A stretch of DNA of 64,000 nt from an uncultured Maribacter sp. Its GTDB lineage: Bacteria; Bacteroidota; Bacteroidia; Flavobacteriales; Flavobacteriaceae. The notes below the pieces were generated by a model. It searched no databases, was not told where the DNA came from, and worked only from the letters and a program-made list of their open reading frames with translations. The DNA lies in contig CANMKG010000001.1 in NCBI GenBank assembly GCA_947498505.1, positions 310,001-374,000 on the forward strand. The letters are read 5' to 3'. Every line of letters starts with the position of its first letter. Position 1 is the first letter of the stretch. The position numbers and the translations under genes were made by a program. Positions 10,357 through 19,664 of this stretch are shown in pieces.

Positions 10357-11121
10357 CTATTTTAAAGTATAAAATCTATCATCGGTTTTAGAAACTATGG
10401 TGTCGTATTTTTTAAAGTGGTAAATTATTGCGTTTCGTATTTTATACTCAATGTCAATAGTCTCTGTCTTTTCATCAAAAAAAGACATATTATCACCTCC
10501 GTTAACTAAATAATTAGATGTCGCAATATTGTAAATTTTGTTTTCATCAAAAGGTTTGTTTTGAATTAAAACTGTGCTCTTTTTACTGTTTTTACCTAAA
10601 GCAATTTGAATACCATATATAGGATGAGGTTTTTTTGCCTCAATAAGAAATTTAATCAGTTTGTTAACTGTAGAGCCTTTTAATTTAATAACTGTGATAG
10701 AGTTTTCAAAAGGCATTATTTCATAAGCTGTGTTTACTGTGATATTACCTTTTGAAATATTAGCTCTAATTCCGCCATGGTTTAATAAAACAAAATCTAT
10801 TTCGTTGTTAGTCCTGAATTTGTAGACAGGGTTGGCCTCTTCGTAAACAATTTTAGCCATTAAATTTCCTAACGACGTATTATATTTTCCATCTGTTTTG
10901 GTGATATTTTCAGGAGCATAAGCAATTATTTTGTTTAATTCGGATTCAATTTTACTTCTAAAGGGTGAAATAAAAGTGTTAATTGAATCATTTTCAGTAA
11001 CTTCAGGGGAAACTGAAATGAGTTTTCCTTGAATTTTTGTGAGTGTTTTTGGTTCGGTAGAACAGGAAGCTAAAAAAGCAAAAGTTACAAATGTAACATA
11101 ATGTTTTATTTTTAAAACCAT
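10357..11121 (-). CDS. 5'-nucleotidase C-terminal domain lipoprotein (second half of the split enzyme)
   Basis: This 254-residue lipoprotein (signal FVTFAFLASC, Cys20) consists of the 5'-nucleotidase C-terminal domain alone. Diagnostic stretches are LLNHGGIRANISKGNITV (about 108-125), the switch region YEIMPFENSITVIKLKG, and IATSNYLVNGGDNMSFF (about 198-214), which in UshA hold and stack the nucleoside. It has no metal site, so it should act only with the metallophosphatase encoded 1 base downstream. The gene order is the reverse of the domain order in fused enzymes. A large inverted repeat lies in the divergent region before its start. Confidence 0.87.
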   Translation of the reverse strand: MVLKIKHYVTFVTFAFLASCSTEPKTLTKIQGKLISVSPEVTENDSINTFISPFRSKIESELNKIIAYAPENITKTDGKYNTSLGNLMAKIVYEEANPVYKFRTNNEIDFVLLNHGGIRANISKGNITVNTAYEIMPFENSITVIKLKGSTVNKLIKFLIEAKKPHPIYGIQIALGKNSKKSTVLIQNKPFDENKIYNIATSNYLVNGGDNMSFFDEKTETIDIEYKIRNAIIYHFKKYDTIVSKTDDRFYTLK

Positions 11122-11160
11122 AATCCTTTTTATCTTAGCAGTAGAAATGTGAATGTATAT

Positions 11161-11186
11161 TTTTTACATTTGTATAAATGTAAAAA
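11161..11186. promoter_or_regulatory. Inverted repeat between divergent genes
   Basis: Arms of 11 bases (TTTTTACATTT at 11161-11171 and AAATGTAAAAA at 11176-11186) match perfectly around a 4-base centre. A flanking ATGTAT...ATACAT pair extends the symmetry. It lies between the start of the nucleotidase operon (11121, minus) and the ATG at 11190 (plus). It could be an operator serving both genes or a leader hairpin of the plus-strand gene. Confidence 0.4.
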
Positions 11187-11189
11187 TAC

Positions 11190-11723
11190 ATGTTTTTAAA
11201 AGGAATAAAAGACAAATTTAAGCAGAAATCTGGGCTGAAATTTTTAAACCAAGCATTGGCTGAAGAGCAACCTCCTGTTACTAGGAGCAAAGGCATAACT
11301 TCAATAGGGTGTTTGGTGGATTTAGATAATTTTGATAATGCTAATTTGTTTTATGAGTTTGTAGAAGAGTTTTCTTTACGACCTAATTCTGTAAAAATAA
11401 TTGGTTATAAAAGTTACTACGATAAAAACTCACCATATGCAACACCAGTATTCTCTGACAAAGATTTGGGTTGGAATGGAAATGTAGAAAATAGCTATGC
11501 TCTTGAATTTTTGAGTAGGGAGTATGATTTATTGGTTAATTATTATAACGAAGAAAATCTTTTGTTACAATTAATGACCATTAAAACAAGAGCTAGGGTA
11601 AAGGTTGGTTTTGTTGAAATAGACCAAGCTTATAACGATTTAATATTGAATACACCAATGAAAGATTTTAACGTTTTTAAAAAGGAACTTAAAAAGTACT
11701 TGGGGGTATTAAACGAAATATAA
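11190..11723 (+). CDS. Conserved flavobacterial protein, DUF6913-like
   Basis: This soluble 177-residue protein has no signal peptide. The N-terminus is basic ([21 protein letters not shown]), and the body holds [20 protein letters not shown] and a central [25 protein letters not shown]. From memory it matches a family found next to dapA in many Flavobacteriia (DUF6913). No function is known to me and I see no catalytic motif. The stop lies 2 bases before the dapA start, so the two are cotranscribed. The ATG sits only 3 bases after a large inverted repeat. Confidence 0.7.
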   Translation: MFLKGIKDKFKQKSGLKFLNQALAEEQPPVTRSKGITSIGCLVDLDNFDNANLFYEFVEEFSLRPNSVKIIGYKSYYDKNSPYATPVFSDKDLGWNGNVENSYALEFLSREYDLLVNYYNEENLLLQLMTIKTRARVKVGFVEIDQAYNDLILNTPMKDFNVFKKELKKYLGVLNEI

Positions 11724-11725
11724 TA

Positions 11726-12616
11726 ATGAAAGAATTACAAGGTACGGGTGTTGCTTTAGTTACTCCATTTAGAAAAGATGGTGCGGTTGATATTGTCTCT
11801 TTACAGAAAATTGTGGAACACAATATAGAAGGAGGGGTAGATTACCTTGTTGTTTTAGGTACAACTGGTGAAGCAGCAACTTTGTCTAAGGAAGAGAAGC
11901 AACTGGTTGTTAAAACAGTTTCCGCAGTTAATAATGGCAGGTTGCCATTGGTTTTAGGTATTGGAGGAAACAACACTGCTGCTGTGGTTGATGAACTTCA
12001 ACAAACTGATTTATCTGATTTTGTTGCAGTGTTATCTGTTTCGCCTTACTATGTGAAACCTACTCAAGAAGGTATTTATCAGCACTTTAAGGCAGTTTCT
12101 GTTGCTTCAGATAAACCTATCATAATTTATAATGTTCCTGGTAGAACTGGTAGTAATATATTATCTGATACTACTTTAAGGTTAGCAAATGATTTTAAAA
12201 ACATTGTAGCGATAAAAGAGGCATCTGGTGATTTGGTTCAAATCATGGAAATTATAAAAAATAAACCAGCAGATTTTGATGTAATCTCCGGTGACGATAT
12301 TACCGCTTTACCAACGGTTTTAGCAGGTGGAGCTGGCGTAATCTCTGTACTAGGACAGGGTATTCCGGTGGAGTTTTCTAAAATGATTTCTTTGGGATTA
12401 AACCGTCAGGTTGACGAGGCTTTTGCTTTACATTATCAATTACAAGACGGAATGAGTCTTATTTTTGAAGAAGGTAATCCAGCAGGTATTAAGGCTATAT
12501 TTGAACTTATAGGTTTGTCTGGGGCTAATGTAAGATTACCATTGGTAGAAGCAACGGACATTCTTAAAGAAAAACTTAGTCATTTTATTAAGCCATTGTT
12601 TCAGGTTTCAGCTTAA
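11726..12616 (+). CDS. dapA: 4-hydroxy-tetrahydrodipicolinate synthase DapA
   Basis: DapA condenses pyruvate with aspartate semialdehyde, the first committed step to diaminopimelate and lysine. The 296-residue TIM barrel shows [10 protein letters not shown] at the N-terminus, the [10 protein letters not shown] loop (45-54) with the catalytic threonines, [10 protein letters not shown] with the catalytic Tyr, and the Schiff-base Lys in [30 protein letters not shown] follows. Length is normal. It is cotranscribed with the DUF6913-like gene. The 110 bases after it hold a weak hairpin (around 12641-12660) and the bamD promoter. Confidence 0.96.
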   Translation: MKELQGTGVALVTPFRKDGAVDIVSLQKIVEHNIEGGVDYLVVLGTTGEAATLSKEEKQLVVKTVSAVNNGRLPLVLGIGGNNTAAVVDELQQTDLSDFVAVLSVSPYYVKPTQEGIYQHFKAVSVASDKPIIIYNVPGRTGSNILSDTTLRLANDFKNIVAIKEASGDLVQIMEIIKNKPADFDVISGDDITALPTVLAGGAGVISVLGQGIPVEFSKMISLGLNRQVDEAFALHYQLQDGMSLIFEEGNPAGIKAIFELIGLSGANVRLPLVEATDILKEKLSHFIKPLFQVSA

Positions 12617-12686
12617 ATACGTTAAAAGTTCTTTAAAAGCATGCGTAATATGTAATTATGCATTTACATTAGCATTGTAAAATGTT

Positions 12687-12716
12687 TTTTATATCCACGG
12701 ATAATTCCTAATTTTG
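12687..12716 (+). promoter_or_regulatory. Candidate promoter of bamD operon
   Basis: TAATTTTG (12709-12716) fits the -7 consensus. TTT stands in place of TTG exactly 19 bases upstream. If the box is real, the start point falls near 12722, which argues for the ATG at 12733 rather than 12721 as the bamD start. Confidence 0.4.
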
Positions 12717-12732
12717 CAAAATGTTTTTAAAA

Positions 12733-13551
12733 ATGAGGCAACTTTTTTCTTTAGTAATTCTAGCTTTTTTATTTAATTCTTGTAGTCAGTATCAAAAGGT
12801 ACTTAAGAAGGATAATGTAAAAGATAAATATGATTTAGCTCAAAAGTATTACAAAGAAGAAAACTTCAAAAGGTCTAATCGCTTGTTTGAGCAAATAGCT
12901 CCTAAATATATAGGTAAACCTCAAGGAGAAAGATTGTTGTTCTTTTTTGCAAATACGTACTTTCAATTAAAAGATTACAATACCGCTGGATATCAGTTTG
13001 AGCGTTTTGTAAAGTCTTATCCAAAGAGTGAAAAAGTGGCTGAAGCATCATTTTATGGAGCTAAAAGTTATTATAAGCTTTCTCCAATTCATTCTCTTGA
13101 TCAGACTGATACTGATAAAGCTTTGTTGAAATTACAAAATGTAATTAATGCCTATCCAGATTCTGAGTTTTTTAAGGAAGCAAATGAAATGGCTCAAGAA
13201 TTAACAACAAAAAAAGAGCTTAAAGCTTTTGAAATTGCAAAGCAATATAATAAACTAGGAGAATTTAACTACGAGTTTTTAAAATCCGCAGTAGCGTCCT
13301 TTGATAACTTTATTTCGGATTTTCCAGGATCGGTTTACCGCGAAGAAGCTTTGTTTTTGAGAACTCACGCCAGTACATATATGGCAATCAATAGTTTTGA
13401 ACGTTTTGAAGAAGAACGTTTAAAAAATGCTAAAAATGCATATAACGCTTTAAAAAAACAATACCCCGAATCTAAGTATACTGAAGAAGCAAATGAGCTT
13501 TTAGAAAAAATAGAAGAAGGACTTAAAAAATATTCTAAAGAATCAAAATAA
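12733..13551 (+). CDS. bamD: Outer-membrane assembly lipoprotein BamD
   Basis: BamD is the lipoprotein partner of BamA in inserting outer-membrane beta-barrels. From this start the protein has 272 residues, a lipoprotein signal (LVILAFLFNSC, Cys17) and five TPR-like helical pairs, for example YDLAQKYYKEENFKRSNRLF and YNTAGYQFERFVKSYPKSEK. I chose the ATG at 12733 because a -7-like box ends at 12716, too close for the in-frame ATG at 12721. The earlier ATG would add four residues only. It leads an operon with rpoZ (12-base gap), coaBC, the PorD-like gene and probably recN. Confidence 0.92.
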   Translation: MRQLFSLVILAFLFNSCSQYQKVLKKDNVKDKYDLAQKYYKEENFKRSNRLFEQIAPKYIGKPQGERLLFFFANTYFQLKDYNTAGYQFERFVKSYPKSEKVAEASFYGAKSYYKLSPIHSLDQTDTDKALLKLQNVINAYPDSEFFKEANEMAQELTTKKELKAFEIAKQYNKLGEFNYEFLKSAVASFDNFISDFPGSVYREEALFLRTHASTYMAINSFERFEEERLKNAKNAYNALKKQYPESKYTEEANELLEKIEEGLKKYSKESK

Positions 13552-13563
13552 ACACCTGTTAGC

Positions 13564-13896
13564 ATGAACATGAACGACTTGAAAAATTCGCAAGCTGCTG
13601 TTTCTACAACAACCATTAATAAAAATGAGTTTGATAAGAAAACGGACAATATTTATGAAGCTATTTCTATAACTGCTAAAAGGGCGGTTCAGATTAATTC
13701 TGAAATCAAAAAAGAACTTTTAGAGAAATTAGAAGAGTTTGCAACGTATAGTGATAGCCTTGAAGAGGTTTTTGAAAACAAAGAGCAAATTGAAGTTTCT
13801 AAATTTTACGAAAAACTTCCTAAGCCACATGCTTTAGCTGTGGAAGAATGGTTAATGGATAAAATATACCATAGAAATACGGAAAAAGACGCGTAG
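13564..13896 (+). CDS. rpoZ: DNA-directed RNA polymerase omega subunit, Bacteroidota type
   Basis: This 110-residue protein corresponds to the omega subunit that helps RNA polymerase assembly. Residues 28-47 (NIYEAISITAKRAVQINSEI) contain the usual AxxAR-like helix. The C-terminal block FENKEQIEVSKFYEKLPKPH is very conserved in Flavobacteriia. The start could be the first ATG (13564) or the one two codons on. The setting bamD-rpoZ-coaBC is typical for the group, and rpoZ-coaBC linkage is also seen in other bacteria. The coaBC start lies 5 bases after its stop. Confidence 0.85.
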   Translation: MNMNDLKNSQAAVSTTTINKNEFDKKTDNIYEAISITAKRAVQINSEIKKELLEKLEEFATYSDSLEEVFENKEQIEVSKFYEKLPKPHALAVEEWLMDKIYHRNTEKDA

Positions 13897-13901
13897 AAAT
13901 T

Positions 13902-15107
13902 ATGTTAGGTGGTAAAAACATTCTTTTAGGTATTACTGGAGGAATTGCTGCCTATAAAACAACGTTTCTAGTACGTTTATTGATAAAAGCTGGCGCTAAT
14001 GTTAAAGTAGTTTTAACAGATAGCGCCAGCTCTTTTGTTAGTCCTCTTACTTTGGCAACATTGTCTAAAAATCCAGTTTTATCATCTTTTGTAGGTGATG
14101 ACAAGGATAGCATTGATTGGAATAATCATGTGGAGTTAGGTTTGTGGGCAGATTATATGATTATTGCTCCTGCAACTGCAAATACCTTGTCTAAAATGGC
14201 TTCTGGAGCTTGTGATAATTTGCTGTTAGCAACATATTTATCAGCCAAATGCAAAGTGTTTTTTGCACCTGCTATGGATTTAGACATGTATAAACACCCG
14301 TCGACTAAAGTATCTTTTGATAAACTTGAATCTTTTGGTAATATAATAATACCAGCCGCTTCTGGTGAGTTAGCGAGTGGATTGCATGGTGAAGGAAGAA
14401 TGGCTGAACCTGAGGATATTTTAGAATTTGTTGTCAGTCATATTCGCGAGGGTTTACCCTTAGCTAATAAAAAAGTTTTAATAACTGCAGGCCCTACCTA
14501 TGAAGCTATAGATCCTGTTCGTTTTATTGGAAACCATTCTTCAGGATTGATGGGGTTTGAATTGGCTAAGGCTGCGGCAAATTTAGGTGCCGAAGTAGCT
14601 TTAGTTTCTGGCCCAACAAATTTGGAGGTTGTTAATCATCAAATTCAAGTCGAAAAAGTGGTTTCCGCTGATGAGATGTATAATGCTGCTCATAGCTTTT
14701 ATGAAAACATGGATATTGTTATCTGTGCAGCTGCGGTAGCGGATTATAAACCCAAAACAAAAGCAGATCAGAAAATTAAAAAATCTGATGCGGAGCTTAC
14801 CATTGAGTTGGTAAAAAATAAAGACATCCTCTTATCACTTGGAGCGCAAAAGAAAAATCAGTTTTTGGTTGGTTTTGCTTTGGAGACCGAGAATGAGGTG
14901 GAAAATGCCAAAGGAAAGCTCAAACGAAAGCATTTGGATGCAATAGTTTTAAATTCACTTAATGATAAAGGTGCAGGTTTTGGCAAGGCAACAAACAAAA
15001 TCACCTTTATAGATAAGAATTCATCGATAAAAACGTTTGAACTAAAAACTAAGGCAGCTGTTGCCATAGATATTTTAAACGAAATTATTAGTAGAATCCA
15101 TGCGTAA
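13902..15107 (+). CDS. coaBC: Bifunctional phosphopantothenoylcysteine synthetase/decarboxylase CoaBC
   Basis: CoaBC ligates cysteine to phosphopantothenate and decarboxylates the product in coenzyme A synthesis. The FMN-binding decarboxylase half (1-180) shows GITGGIAAYKT, the catalytic-type NHVELGLWADYMIIAPATAN and APAMDLDMYKH. The family motif PxMNxxMW here has Asp for Asn, which I believe is usual in Bacteroidota. The synthetase half (about 187-401) begins KKVLITAGPTYEAIDPVRF and has GNHSSGLMG and VADYKPKTKADQKIKK. With 401 residues it is complete. Its end overlaps the next gene by 8 bases. coaE, another CoA gene, lies 5.5 kb downstream in a separate operon. Confidence 0.95.
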   Translation: MLGGKNILLGITGGIAAYKTTFLVRLLIKAGANVKVVLTDSASSFVSPLTLATLSKNPVLSSFVGDDKDSIDWNNHVELGLWADYMIIAPATANTLSKMASGACDNLLLATYLSAKCKVFFAPAMDLDMYKHPSTKVSFDKLESFGNIIIPAASGELASGLHGEGRMAEPEDILEFVVSHIREGLPLANKKVLITAGPTYEAIDPVRFIGNHSSGLMGFELAKAAANLGAEVALVSGPTNLEVVNHQIQVEKVVSADEMYNAAHSFYENMDIVICAAAVADYKPKTKADQKIKKSDAELTIELVKNKDILLSLGAQKKNQFLVGFALETENEVENAKGKLKRKHLDAIVLNSLNDKGAGFGKATNKITFIDKNSSIKTFELKTKAAVAIDILNEIISRIHA

Positions 15108-15987
15108 CCTTATTATCGCGGTATTTTTAATAGCTTTTTCAAGTATTGTTTGTGGACAAGAGCTTAATTGTTCTATTATCTTAAACTCAGATCAGGTAGG
15201 TCAAACAAATCAACAAGTTTTTAAAACTTTAGAGCGTTCGTTAAATGATTTTGTAAACAAAACCAAGTGGACAAATCGTGTTTATAAAGAAAACGAACGG
15301 GTTAATGCTCAAATGTTTATTACGATAACATCATACGAATCAAATAGGTTTAAAGGGAATATTCAAATTCAATCTTCAAGGCCTGTTTTCAATACTTCTT
15401 ACAGTAGCCCAATATTTAATTATAAAGACGATAAATTAAGTTTTGAGTATATAGAGTTTCAGCCTTTAGTGTACAATGAAAATGTTTTTGAATCTAACCT
15501 AGTGAGTGTTGTTGCGTATTACGTTTATGTTATTTTAGGTTTAGACGCAGATACTTTTGCACTTGAGGGAGGAAGCGATTTTTTTAGAAAAGCACAAAAT
15601 ATTGTTACTCAGGCGCAGGGTAGTGGTTCGGCTGATTGGAATCCAACTACTGATCGCAGTCGTTTTGAACTGGTTGATAATTTAATGTCTAATACGTACA
15701 GAGAGTATCGTATAGCTATGTACAATTATCATAGAAAAGGATTGGATATTTTAGGGGATAATAATAGTACGGGAAAACAAGTAATTGCAGGTACAATGAA
15801 GTTGTTTGAAACTATGATAAAACGTAGACCAAATGCGTTTTTAATTCAAACTTTTTTTGATGCTAAATCTGAAGAGATTTTAAACATCTTTTCTGATGGC
15901 CCAAAAGTGGATATTGTTCAGTTAAAAGAACGGCTTAATAGAGTAGCTCCTTTATATTCCAGTACTTGGAATGATATTAAGTACTAA
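15100..15987 (+). CDS. DUF4835 protein, PorD-like (type IX secretion associated)
   Basis: This 295-residue exported protein has a signal peptide (LIIAVFLIAFSSIVCGQ, cleavage near residue 19) followed by ELNCSIILNSDQVGQTNQQV. Further recognisable stretches are NRVYKENERVNAQMFITI, YYVYVILGLDADTFALEGG and SRFELVDNLM. This fits the DUF4835 family, which I recall being labelled PorD and linked to type IX secretion. That role is from memory, and the sequence shows no mechanism. It overlaps coaBC by 8 bases. The conserved coaBC-DUF4835-recN order is typical of flavobacteria. Confidence 0.82.
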   Translation: MRNLIIAVFLIAFSSIVCGQELNCSIILNSDQVGQTNQQVFKTLERSLNDFVNKTKWTNRVYKENERVNAQMFITITSYESNRFKGNIQIQSSRPVFNTSYSSPIFNYKDDKLSFEYIEFQPLVYNENVFESNLVSVVAYYVYVILGLDADTFALEGGSDFFRKAQNIVTQAQGSGSADWNPTTDRSRFELVDNLMSNTYREYRIAMYNYHRKGLDILGDNNSTGKQVIAGTMKLFETMIKRRPNAFLIQTFFDAKSEEILNIFSDGPKVDIVQLKERLNRVAPLYSSTWNDIKY

Positions 15988-16046
15988 TCTTAATTTTCTG
16001 CATTAGAATATTAGAGTATCTTTACAGTAATTAAATTCTACAAAAA

Positions 16047-17699
16047 TTGCTGGCAAATCTTTCTATTAAAAATTACGCATTAATAGATCAATTAAATGTT
16101 GATTTTACAAGTGGTTTTAATGTTATTACCGGAGAAACCGGTGCAGGAAAATCTATTTTATTAGGAGGCTTATCACTGGTTTTAGGTAAACGAGCAGATT
16201 TATCATCGCTTCGTGATAAAGAAAAAAAATGCATTATTGAGGCTGAATTTCTAGTTGAAAAATATGATTTAAAATCTTTTTTTGATGATGAAGATTTAGA
16301 TTATGAAGATGCAACCATAATTAGACGGGAAATTCAACCAAGTGGAAAATCAAGAGCATTTATAAATGATTCTCCTGTTACCCTTGATATTCTCTCACAA
16401 TTAGGTAATAGATTGATTGATGTTCATTCTCAACACCAAACATTGCGCCTTACTGAAAACGACTTTCAGTTAAAAGTGATTGATGCTCTGGCTGATAACT
16501 CACCATTATTATTAAAGTACAAGAAACAATTAGAGCTCTTTCGGCAAATCAATAAAGAGCTAAAAGAATTATTAGATTTTCAAAGTAATGCTTCAAAGGA
16601 GCATGATTATAATAGTTTTTTACTTAAAGAGTTAGAAGATGCGCCTTTAAAAGAGGGGATTTTGGAAGACTTGGAAGAGCAATATGAACAGCTTAACAAT
16701 GTGGAGATTATTATGGAGCAATTGTCAAAAGGAGGGCAATTGTTTAATGATGAGCAGGTTGGAGTTATTGGTTTAATGACTGAATTAAAACAAGTGGCTA
16801 ATAGACTTTCTAGTTTTGGAAATCAATTCACTTCTTTGAATGAACGTATTCAATCTGTTTTTATAGAGATGGACGATATTTCTTCGGAATTATATACTAT
16901 TCAAGAAAATACTGAAGCCAATCCACAATTGCTCCAAGAAGTAAACGAAAAGTTACAGTTGTTACATGACTTGTTTAAAAAACATGATGTAGCTGATGTT
17001 ACGGAGTTAATTGCTATAAGAGAATCTTTATCAAAAAAAGTATCGATTACCGAAAATATTGAAGATAGTATTTCGGCAAAGCAAGAAGCTTTAGAGAAGC
17101 AAAAGCAATTGCTCGCTAAAACAGCTGAAAATATTAGTAAGGCTAGACAGAAATCCATTCCAATATTGAAAAAACAATTGGAAGAAAGTTTAATTTCATT
17201 GGGAATGCCAAGTGCAACCTTTAAAATTGAAATTAATCCATCAGAAGATTTTAAAGAAAATGGTCTTGATGATTTAACCTTTTTGTTTTCTGCAAACAAA
17301 GGTATGGACTACGGCTTGTTGAAAAAAGTAGCTTCCGGTGGAGAGTTGTCTAGAATTATGTTAACCATAAAATCTATTTTGGCGAAATATGAAAACTTAC
17401 CTACAATGATGTTTGATGAAATAGATACAGGTGTCTCTGGAGAAATTTCAAATCGTATGGGGGAAATTATGAAGCAAATGAGTTCAGGTATGCAGGTGTT
17501 TTCAATAACACATCTTCCGCAAGTAGCGTCAAAAGGTAATCATCATTACAAGGTTTATAAAACTGAAGAAGAAGGAATTACTCGTTCTAGTATGCGGCGT
17601 TTAACAACAGAAGAAAGAGTAACTGAATTGGCTCAAATGCTAGGGGGTAAAGAGATTTCAGAATCGGCTTTAGCCCACGCAAAGCAGCTATTAACATAG
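16047..17699 (+). CDS. recN: DNA repair protein RecN (TTG start)
   Basis: RecN is an SMC-like ATPase that helps recombinational repair of double-strand breaks. The 550-residue protein has Walker A GETGAGKSILLGG (about 28-40) and coiled-coil arms (about 150-370). The C-terminal ABC half has the signature ASGGELSRIM and Walker B TMMFDEIDTGVSGE. No ATG precedes the conserved N-terminus LANLSIKNYALIDQLNV, and the TTG at 16047 is the only start that gives the usual family beginning. A TATCTTTA box (16017-16024) with TTT 19 bases upstream may be a private promoter. It lies 59 bases after the PorD-like gene. Confidence 0.95.
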   Translation: MLANLSIKNYALIDQLNVDFTSGFNVITGETGAGKSILLGGLSLVLGKRADLSSLRDKEKKCIIEAEFLVEKYDLKSFFDDEDLDYEDATIIRREIQPSGKSRAFINDSPVTLDILSQLGNRLIDVHSQHQTLRLTENDFQLKVIDALADNSPLLLKYKKQLELFRQINKELKELLDFQSNASKEHDYNSFLLKELEDAPLKEGILEDLEEQYEQLNNVEIIMEQLSKGGQLFNDEQVGVIGLMTELKQVANRLSSFGNQFTSLNERIQSVFIEMDDISSELYTIQENTEANPQLLQEVNEKLQLLHDLFKKHDVADVTELIAIRESLSKKVSITENIEDSISAKQEALEKQKQLLAKTAENISKARQKSIPILKKQLEESLISLGMPSATFKIEINPSEDFKENGLDDLTFLFSANKGMDYGLLKKVASGGELSRIMLTIKSILAKYENLPTMMFDEIDTGVSGEISNRMGEIMKQMSSGMQVFSITHLPQVASKGNHHYKVYKTEEEGITRSSMRRLTTEERVTELAQMLGGKEISESALAHAKQLLT

Positions 17700-17724
17700 G
17701 TTTAAATTACATAAGTTTTAGAGC

Positions 17725-17754
17725 TTTTTATTTAACATATTTTAAATATCTTTG
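17725..17754 (+). promoter_or_regulatory. Candidate promoter of fabI
   Basis: TATCTTTG (17747-17754) is a perfect -7 box. TTT stands at the -33 position, exactly 19 bases upstream. The start codon follows 29 bases after the box, leaving a short leader. Confidence 0.5.
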
Positions 17755-17783
17755 GAGCTTGTTGAAAAATAGAAAATAGCAAA

Positions 17784-18596
17784 ATGGCATATAATTTATT
17801 AAAAGGAAAAAGGGGAATTATTTTTGGAGCTTTAGATGAAAACTCTATAGCGTGGAAAACGGCTTTAAGCGTACACGCTGAAGGAGGAAAGTTTGTTTTA
17901 ACAAATGCTCCGATTGCTTTGCGTATGGGGCAGTTAAAAGCCTTGGCAGAAGAAACAGGTTCTGAAATTATTCCAGCTGATGCCACTAATGAGGAAGATT
18001 TAAAAGAGTTGGTTGAAAAATCAATGGAAATCTTAGGAGGTAAAATTGACTTTGTTTTGCATTCTATAGGAATGTCTATAAACGTTCGTAAAGGAAGATC
18101 CTACATGGATGAAGATTACAAGTTTACTCAAAAAGGGTGGGATGTTTCTGCACTCTCTTTTCACAAAGTAATGCAAAGTTTGTATAAAGCTGACGCTATG
18201 AATGAGTGGGGTAGTATAGTTGCCTTAACTTACATGGCTGCACAACGTACTTTTCCAGATTATAATGATATGGCAGACAATAAAGCATATTTAGAGTCTG
18301 TGGCACGTAGTTTTGGTTACTTCTTTGGAAAAGAGAAAAAAGTACGTGTAAATACCATTTCGCAATCTCCAACAGCTACTACTGCAGGTCAAGGTATAAA
18401 AGGATTTACAGGCTTTATTAATTATGCGGAAAAAATGTCTCCACTAGGAAACGCTTCTGCTCAAGATTGTGCTGATTATACTATTACGTTGTTTTCGGAT
18501 TTAACGAAAAAAGTAACTATGCAGAACTTGTTCCATGACGGAGGTTTTTCAAATACAGGAGTAAGTCAAGAAGTTATTGACGAATTTGATAACTAG
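17784..18596 (+). CDS. fabI: Enoyl-[acyl-carrier-protein] reductase FabI
   Basis: FabI carries out the last reduction of each fatty acid elongation cycle with NAD(P)H. The 270-residue short-chain dehydrogenase-type protein shows the FabI form of the cofactor loop (IFGALDENSIAWKTA), LHSIGMSIN in place of NNAG, and the catalytic Tyr-x6-Lys in YNDMADNK. It also has SQSPTATTAGQGIKGF near the substrate loop. Length is normal. It appears to be a single-gene unit with its own promoter, followed by a weak hairpin around 18614-18629 and then the glycosyltransferase operon. Confidence 0.95.
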   Translation: MAYNLLKGKRGIIFGALDENSIAWKTALSVHAEGGKFVLTNAPIALRMGQLKALAEETGSEIIPADATNEEDLKELVEKSMEILGGKIDFVLHSIGMSINVRKGRSYMDEDYKFTQKGWDVSALSFHKVMQSLYKADAMNEWGSIVALTYMAAQRTFPDYNDMADNKAYLESVARSFGYFFGKEKKVRVNTISQSPTATTAGQGIKGFTGFINYAEKMSPLGNASAQDCADYTITLFSDLTKKVTMQNLFHDGGFSNTGVSQEVIDEFDN

Positions 18597-18655
18597 CCTC
18601 TTGTTATCATAATCAGGAAAGTATGTTTTCCGATTAGTTTATAAAATATAAACTC

Positions 18656-19660
18656 ATGAATCTTTATTTTTCTTTTGTTATACCTGTTTATAATAGACCA
18701 AATGAGATTCATGAGTTATTAGTAAGTTTAACTAAACAAACATATTCAAAGTCTTTTGAAGTTGTTATTGTTGAAGATGGCTCAACATTATCTTCAGAGA
18801 ATGTTGTTGAAGACTTTCAAGAAAGACTTTCCATATCCTATTACCAAAAAGATAATTCTGGTCCAGGTGATTCTAGAAATTACGGAATGCAGAGGGCAAA
18901 GGGTAACTATTTTATCATATTAGATTCCGATTGTATTTTGCCTCCGCAATATCTGGTTGAAGCAGAAAAAACTCTGAGAGATAGTTTTGTACATTGTTAT
19001 GGAGGTCCAGATGGGGCACACGAATCCTTTACCGATGTTCAGAAAGCAATAAATTATGCTATGACTTCTTTTTTAACAACAGGTGGTATACGAGGAGGGA
19101 AAAAAGCAGTTGACAAGTTTCAGCCCAGAAGTTTTAATATGGGGCTTTCTAAAGAAGTGTTTCAAAAAGTAGGAGGCTATGGAAATATTCACCCTGGAGA
19201 AGACCCAGATTTAACTATTAGAATTTGGAACGCGGGTTACGATACCAAATTAATACCAGAAGCTTTTGTGTTTCATAAAAGAAGAATAGACTGGCGCAAA
19301 TTTTATACTCAAGTTAATAAGTTTGGTTTGGTGAGGCCTATTTTAAATAAATGGCATCCAGAGACAAAAAAAATAACGTACTGGTTTCCAACACTTTTTT
19401 GCATATTTTTTTTAGCATCTATAGTTTTACTTTTTATAGGTTTTAGGTTGCCAATAATGTTTTTAGGTTTTTATTTTGGAGTATTATTTATAGATGCATT
19501 GTTAAAAAATAAGAGTTTTTATATAGCGCTTTTGTCTATTTGGGCGGTATGTATACAATTTGCAGGTTATGGTTATGGTTTTATAAAGTCAACCGTAAAG
19601 ATTATCTTTAGTAATAAAGATGTAGAAATGTTATTTCCCGCACTTTTTTTTAAAAAGTAA
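18656..19660 (+). CDS. Membrane-associated family 2 glycosyltransferase
   Basis: This 334-residue GT2 enzyme transfers sugars to lipid or polysaccharide acceptors on the inner face of the membrane. The GT-A domain starts FSFVIPVYNRPNEIHELLVS. It has VVIVEDGST, the DxD-like metal motif LDSDCILPP (about 91-99), and the acceptor-site GGYGNIHPGEDPDLTIRIWN (about 177-196, with the ED pair). Two to three membrane helices lie at the end (about 243-320). The product cannot be assigned. The YbbR-like gene begins 4 bases after its stop. Confidence 0.87.
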   Translation: MNLYFSFVIPVYNRPNEIHELLVSLTKQTYSKSFEVVIVEDGSTLSSENVVEDFQERLSISYYQKDNSGPGDSRNYGMQRAKGNYFIILDSDCILPPQYLVEAEKTLRDSFVHCYGGPDGAHESFTDVQKAINYAMTSFLTTGGIRGGKKAVDKFQPRSFNMGLSKEVFQKVGGYGNIHPGEDPDLTIRIWNAGYDTKLIPEAFVFHKRRIDWRKFYTQVNKFGLVRPILNKWHPETKKITYWFPTLFCIFFLASIVLLFIGFRLPIMFLGFYFGVLFIDALLKNKSFYIALLSIWAVCIQFAGYGYGFIKSTVKIIFSNKDVEMLFPALFFKK

Positions 19661-19664
19661 TACT

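Noticed and set aside
15100-15107. Frameshift between coaBC and the PorD-like gene
   Set aside because: The 8-base overlap joins two complete families with a normal signal peptide on the second, so it is translational coupling.
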